From positions 7,006,001 through 7,070,000 of the forward strand of contig CM106586.1 of NCBI GenBank assembly GCA_048013815.1: a stretch of 64,000 bases of DNA, written 5' to 3'. The notes under the pieces are model-generated. The model did no database searches. It had not been told where the DNA came from and saw nothing but the letters and a program-made list of their open reading frames with translations. The stretch is from Setoptus koraiensis (taxonomy: Eukaryota; Arthropoda). Made by a program: the position numbers and the translations under genes. Below are positions 60,101-64,000 of this stretch, piece by piece (positions within the stretch are counted from its first letter, which is position 1; the number at the start of each line of letters is the position of its first letter).

Positions 60101-62109
60101 ACCAAGCCATAGACACAAAAAATAGGCTGCTGCTGGTACACACAAATAATAAAAAAAAAGAGACAAAATTTTTTTTCAATTAATGACGTGACGACTTTGC
60201 TGTAACCCTTTACTACCTTTATATTTAGCCCCACACACTAGTTAGTCGATCAATCTATAAATTAAAGAGGCTTGAATGGACTTTCTATATCAATCGAGAC
60301 TTTTATCACTTGATCATGTTCCTTAGATTACAGATTTGCGGCGATTGCCAGACAACAAGACGGCTCATAATGAGCCCACAGGCAATTGGCGTTGATGTTT
60401 TTCTAACCACCAACTCGATTCATTCATCAGCTAATATTAGCTAACCATTAACTTAATGGCATTAAGCAAGCTTTTTTCTTCACTAGATCTTCCTTTTTTT
60501 AAGTACCCTTTTAATAACATCAATTATGATAACAAGCGAAGAGAACAAAGCCTCTACTTTTTTAGGTGGCACCACACGATGTGGTTTGTTTGATGGTTTG
60601 AGCCGGCATCGATGCCAGGCCGCTCGCTGGCACATGCCAGCCAATTAAGCTAGCAAGTGCGGGCCAAAATTATCTTTATTGTAATCATAATCTGTTGTAG
60701 TAGTCGTCAATTTAACCACAACAACAATTAATAATAATGACAACTACTCACTAGCACTGACAGGTGAGCCCGGAGAGGCGCGCTTAATCATGATGATTTC
60801 ATTTGGCTGGCGCACTGGCCGGACAATATTGAGATTATGTCAAGAGAGTAACAGGAATGCAGCCGTCAGTTAATCATTGTCGTAGCCAGGCTTTGTTTCA
60901 TATCTGTTCGTTCTCATTCGGGCAGCATCAATGCATATATACAGATATAATAATAATTTCAACTGTGTCATCCGATCATCATCATCTCGCTACTGCAAAT
61001 CTTGATCGCGAATTTCTTCTTTGCCATTCCGCTTAACTGATGGCGCCTAATAACACTCCAGTGACCTGTACTCAACATGGGAGACACATACAGCGGATGA
61101 ACCTGTTGATTCGGCGTCACCAGAGAGAGAGAGAGAGAGAGACTCAAAGAGATATATCTGCATTTCCCGCTCCACTGTTGCTAGCAATAACTTTCAGCGA
61201 AAAAAATGATGAAGAATTTTTCAAACGAAAAAGATGTCGCCAAAATAGAGAATTTCTTCTCTGTTAATAAGCAATAGTAATAATATTCAATTCGGTAGCT
61301 CATTTGCATACCCACACAAACAAACAAACAAACTGACAGACATCCACGACAGGAGCACTGTTGCTCGAAATCACTGGTGGCGCTTGCAATGTTGTTGCCG
61401 ATGATACATGGTTGCTTGACACTCACAACATGAGAGTCACATCAGAGGAACAGCATCAATCTTGTTGTCGGGACAGTGGCCAGTGAACGTTATCTATCAT
61501 TCAGATCTTAGTAGCTGATGCGATAATTTCACGGCTGATGACCAGCTAAAAACTTGCCCCGCCACAAATTTGGCTCAGATACTTGCACCAATTCCTCTCG
61601 ATTCTCGACCAGGTCTAAATTTTGAACACAATACAAAGTTGAAAGTGTTGCTGGTAATCATCGGTACTCCGATGTCGATGGTACTCCAGTAGAAGTGGAG
61701 CTTTGTCATGGTTACGAGCGCTTTCTGCTATTGCAAGCGATTATGCTATGATTTATTTAAAACATTAGCCAATAGCATTCGTCGTCTTCCATACAATTAC
61801 AACAACATATTTCGATACATGTTCGCTCAATGCGATCAATTACAGAGTGTAGATGTTGATAGTCGCTTGGAGCCGATCGAAGTTCACAGATCGGCAAAAA
61901 CGCTAAGAATTCACCGAGGATCCCCTCTATCATCTACAAGCTGCCATGTTCTCATATGACGAGGGATGACAAGGTACTTGTGGAGAACTTTGTTTTAAAA
62001 GCAACAAACTGATCCGATAATTCTTGAAATGATGGTAAACTATGTAAGAGCACAAATTGATCATCTCGCCCCTTCAACCCAACGAGTGGGTATTTATTCA
62101 AACATCATC
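57101..62109. other. Gene desert segment up to the UPF0390-type gene
   Basis: No gene called. The longest frame, a 254-residue minus-strand ORF at 57424-58188, has no motif and atypical composition. (GTT)n lies near 59031-59057, (CGT)n near 59230-59290, (AC)n at 59400-59417 and (AG)n at 61121-61141. A GACAGGTGA motif is at 60759. An 83-codon ORF at 61708-61959 is unrecognised. Confidence 0.5.
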
Positions 62110-62310
62110 TTACAGCTTCGCTCGAGCCCTGGCCTCCGATTCTATGTTCTTCCTTATCTCTTTTTCGACTTCTTTTTGCAACAGAGTTCCTTGTTTCGAT
62201 TTCTTCGGGCGGTTTTTCTTGCTCACTTTGTTTTTTGCCAACCTGTGGGTGGACTTGGTCTTGATGTGGTCAGGAATCTTCACCTTGGTCTTTGTTTTTC
62301 CTTGAGGCAT
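62110..62310 (-). CDS. UPF0390 family small basic protein (Leydig cell tumor 10 kDa homolog-like)
   Basis: A 66-residue minus-strand ORF beginning MPQGKTKTKVKIPDH. The MxQGKxK start, the very basic lysine-rich middle (KKNRPKKSKQGTLLQKE) and the closing helix EIRKNIESEARARA fit the UPF0390/DUF2462 family (human C19orf53), whose members end their core with a similar IRKKIE motif and localise to nucleoli. The molecular role is not established. A minus-strand AATAAA (TTTATT at 62093-62098) follows the stop by 12 bp. It is divergent from the eRF3-like gene, 395 bp apart. It is shorter than the human protein (99 residues), which carries an extra C-terminal tail. Confidence 0.75.
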   Translation of the reverse strand: MPQGKTKTKVKIPDHIKTKSTHRLAKNKVSKKNRPKKSKQGTLLQKEVEKEIRKNIESEARARAKL

Positions 62311-62704
62311 GACTGAACAATTAAATTATCTGGTGAATTTCAATATAGATTATTACTAAACAAATGGTGAACCTCCAAGAACGCTTTTCATTTCTGGGAC
62401 TAATCCAACCTGAACGCCGTGCAAAACATGTGGTTTAAAACGACAAACTATGCGCCAGATTCGAAAAAGATTCTCGTCCCTCTTGTGGTGCAAAAAGTAA
62501 CTAATGACAGGCCTTTGAAAATCGCGCCTCAACTCAGATCGTGTTCATGCTCGGCAATTTTTGGGATCCAAATAAAGAATTTCCTCTCTAACCAATTGAT
62601 TGACACAGCAATTTTGTCAGAAAAGTCTCATAGATTAACATAAAGCTAATAATTTATTCCGACATAAACTACTTTATTGAACTCATCTAACATAACCCAT
62701 CATA

Positions 62705-64000
62705 ATGGAAAACCTAAATATTGTTCTAATTGGTCACGTTGATGCTGGTAAATCAACAACTGGCGGACAAATATTATTATCTACTGAGCAGCTAGACAAG
62801 AGAACAGCTGACAAATATCGACAAGAAGCCATTGAGAAAAACAGGGAATCATGGTGGCTTTCTTGGGCCCTAGACACTAATGCCGAGGAAAGAGATAAAG
62901 GCAAAACTATAGAGGTGGGCCATGCTCGTTTCAAAACCAAATCTAAACAATTTACGCTACTTGATGCCCCTGGTCACAAAGGGTTTGTGCCAAACATGAT
63001 CTGTGGTGCATGTCAGGCCGATATTGCAGTTCTAGTTATATCAGCAAGAAAAGGTGAATTTGAGACCGGTTTCGAGAGGGGAGGTCAAACTAGAGAGCAC
63101 GCCATGTTAGCTAAAACAGCCGGAGTTCGTTATCTAGCAGTATTAATTAACAAGATGGACGACCCCACAGTTGAATGGTCCGAGGAGCGATTCAATGAAT
63201 GTAGAGATAAGATATTACCTTTTCTTAGCAAAACATGTAACTTCAAAAAAAGTGAGCTATCATTTATACCTGCCTCTAGCCTCACAGGCGCGTGCATAAA
63301 GGACACAACGCCCGATTTATGTCCATGGTATAAGTAAGTAACTGACGAGTTATGATAGACCCAAGATTGTTTGTGTTTCGAAATTCAATTATATTAATCT
63401 CAATCTTTATTATCCAATGTTCCTACAGAGGACCAAGTCTTCTAGATTATCTAGAGAATCTACCACCAATAAATATTGTAGACAAGGATTCAGTTTTCAT
63501 AATGCCAATAACTGGAAAATACAAAGAAATGGGAACCATAGTGACCGGCAAGATTGAATCAGGTCAGGTCACAGTTGGCAGTAGTTTGCTACTAATGCCT
63601 AACAGCGTTAAAGTGGAAGTGACATCCTTGGTATCAGAAGAGGAGGAAGTGGACAAACTGCAATGTGGTGAGAATGGACGTGTCAAACTGAAAGGCGTCG
63701 AAGAGGATGACATTTATACTGGTATGGTGCTATGTGAGATCAGTCATCCATGCCAGGAGGCACGAATATTCGATGCACAAATTTACATATTAGAACACAA
63801 GTCCATTATTTGCTCTGGTTATTCTGCAGTGCTCCACGTACACGCGGCCACGGAAGAAGTCAAGATGACAAAGATCTGGTACCTCATTGACAAGAAATCT
63901 GGTGAGAAAGACAAGAAGAACATCAGGTTTATTAAGCAAGACCAGCTGGCTTGCGTAAGGCTCGAATGTATGGGAAGAAGTGTTTGTGTGGAAACTTTTG
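62705..64000 (+). CDS. eRF3: eRF3/GSPT1-type translation termination GTPase (partial, runs off window)
   Basis: Exons 62705-63333 and 63429 to the window end, phase 2. eRF3 is the GTPase that works with eRF1 to release peptides at stop codons. The G domain shows P-loop GHVDAGKST, SWALDTNAEERDKGKT (switch I), DAPGHKGFVPNMI (switch II), NKMDDPTVEWS (G4) and ISARKGEFETGFERGGQTREHAMLA, all eRF3-like rather than Hbs1 or EF-1alpha. Domain 2 follows (MPITGKYKEMGTIVTGK), then domain 3 (EHKSIICSGYSAVLHVHA, IDKKSGEKDKK, CVETF). The last 40-odd residues are beyond the window. An in-frame TAA nine bases before the ATG indicates that the usual N-terminal PABP-binding extension is absent, unless an upstream exon splices in. 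Confidence 0.93.

Noticed and set aside
61708..61959. 83-codon ORF
   Set aside because: No signal peptide, motif or splice context that I can support, and the length is within chance expectation.
1..64000. tRNA, rRNA, known microRNA or CRISPR array
   Set aside because: I saw no tRNA A/B-box pair with a cloverleaf, no rRNA core sequence, no conserved microRNA seed hairpin that I recognise, and no spaced direct repeats. A tRNA or covariance-model scan would be needed to exclude them.

Overview
The window is eukaryotic nuclear DNA. Genes are split by GT-AG introns, most of 80-130 bp where genes are dense. AATAAA signals follow several stop codons, and (GT)n, (CAA/CAG)n and (TTA)n microsatellites are common. 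The gene set points to an arthropod: bursicon alpha, tandem GATA-4/5/6-class factors, mucolipin, kinesin-II, Abi and a fused PAPS synthase. Compact introns together with long Gln/His-coding repeats would suit a mite (Acari). That placement is inference, not something a single marker proves.

Layout. At 1-3.5 kb there is upstream non-coding DNA with a possible alternative first exon. At 3.5-13.4 kb lies an SGSM-type RUN-TBC Rab-GAP gene (+), whose 4.7-kb intron 2 holds two intronless same-strand genes for putative secreted proteins. At 13.7-34.9 kb is a gene-dense block: Trpml (-), Papss (-), Sod2 (-), Abi (+), two tandem secreted RING-H2 genes (+), Kif3A (-), an unrecognised two-exon gene (+), Ndufa4 (-), a stand-alone Grn1-domain ORF (+), a PM20D1-like M20 peptidase (-) and bursicon alpha (+). 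At 36.3 kb is a small secreted-peptide gene. At 39.2-46.9 kb are two tandem GATA genes sharing one intron position. At 46.9-62.1 kb is a roughly 15-kb stretch without a convincing gene, rich in minisatellites, hairpins, a decayed LTR-like repeat pair and a strongly over-represented 9-mer, GACAGGTGA. At 62.1-64 kb a UPF0390-type gene (-) is divergent from an eRF3-like gene (+) that runs off the window.

The genes do not form one pathway. They are mostly housekeeping genes (sulfate activation, mitochondrial redox and respiration, translation termination, endolysosomal channel, Rab regulation, actin and microtubule transport) plus two developmental loci: the cuticle-tanning hormone bursicon and the GATA pair. 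Gene density falls sharply around the GATA pair, and the enriched motif sits there, which suggests a cis-regulatory landscape. Exon boundaries were read by hand from splice consensus, reading phase and remembered family similarity. No search was run.
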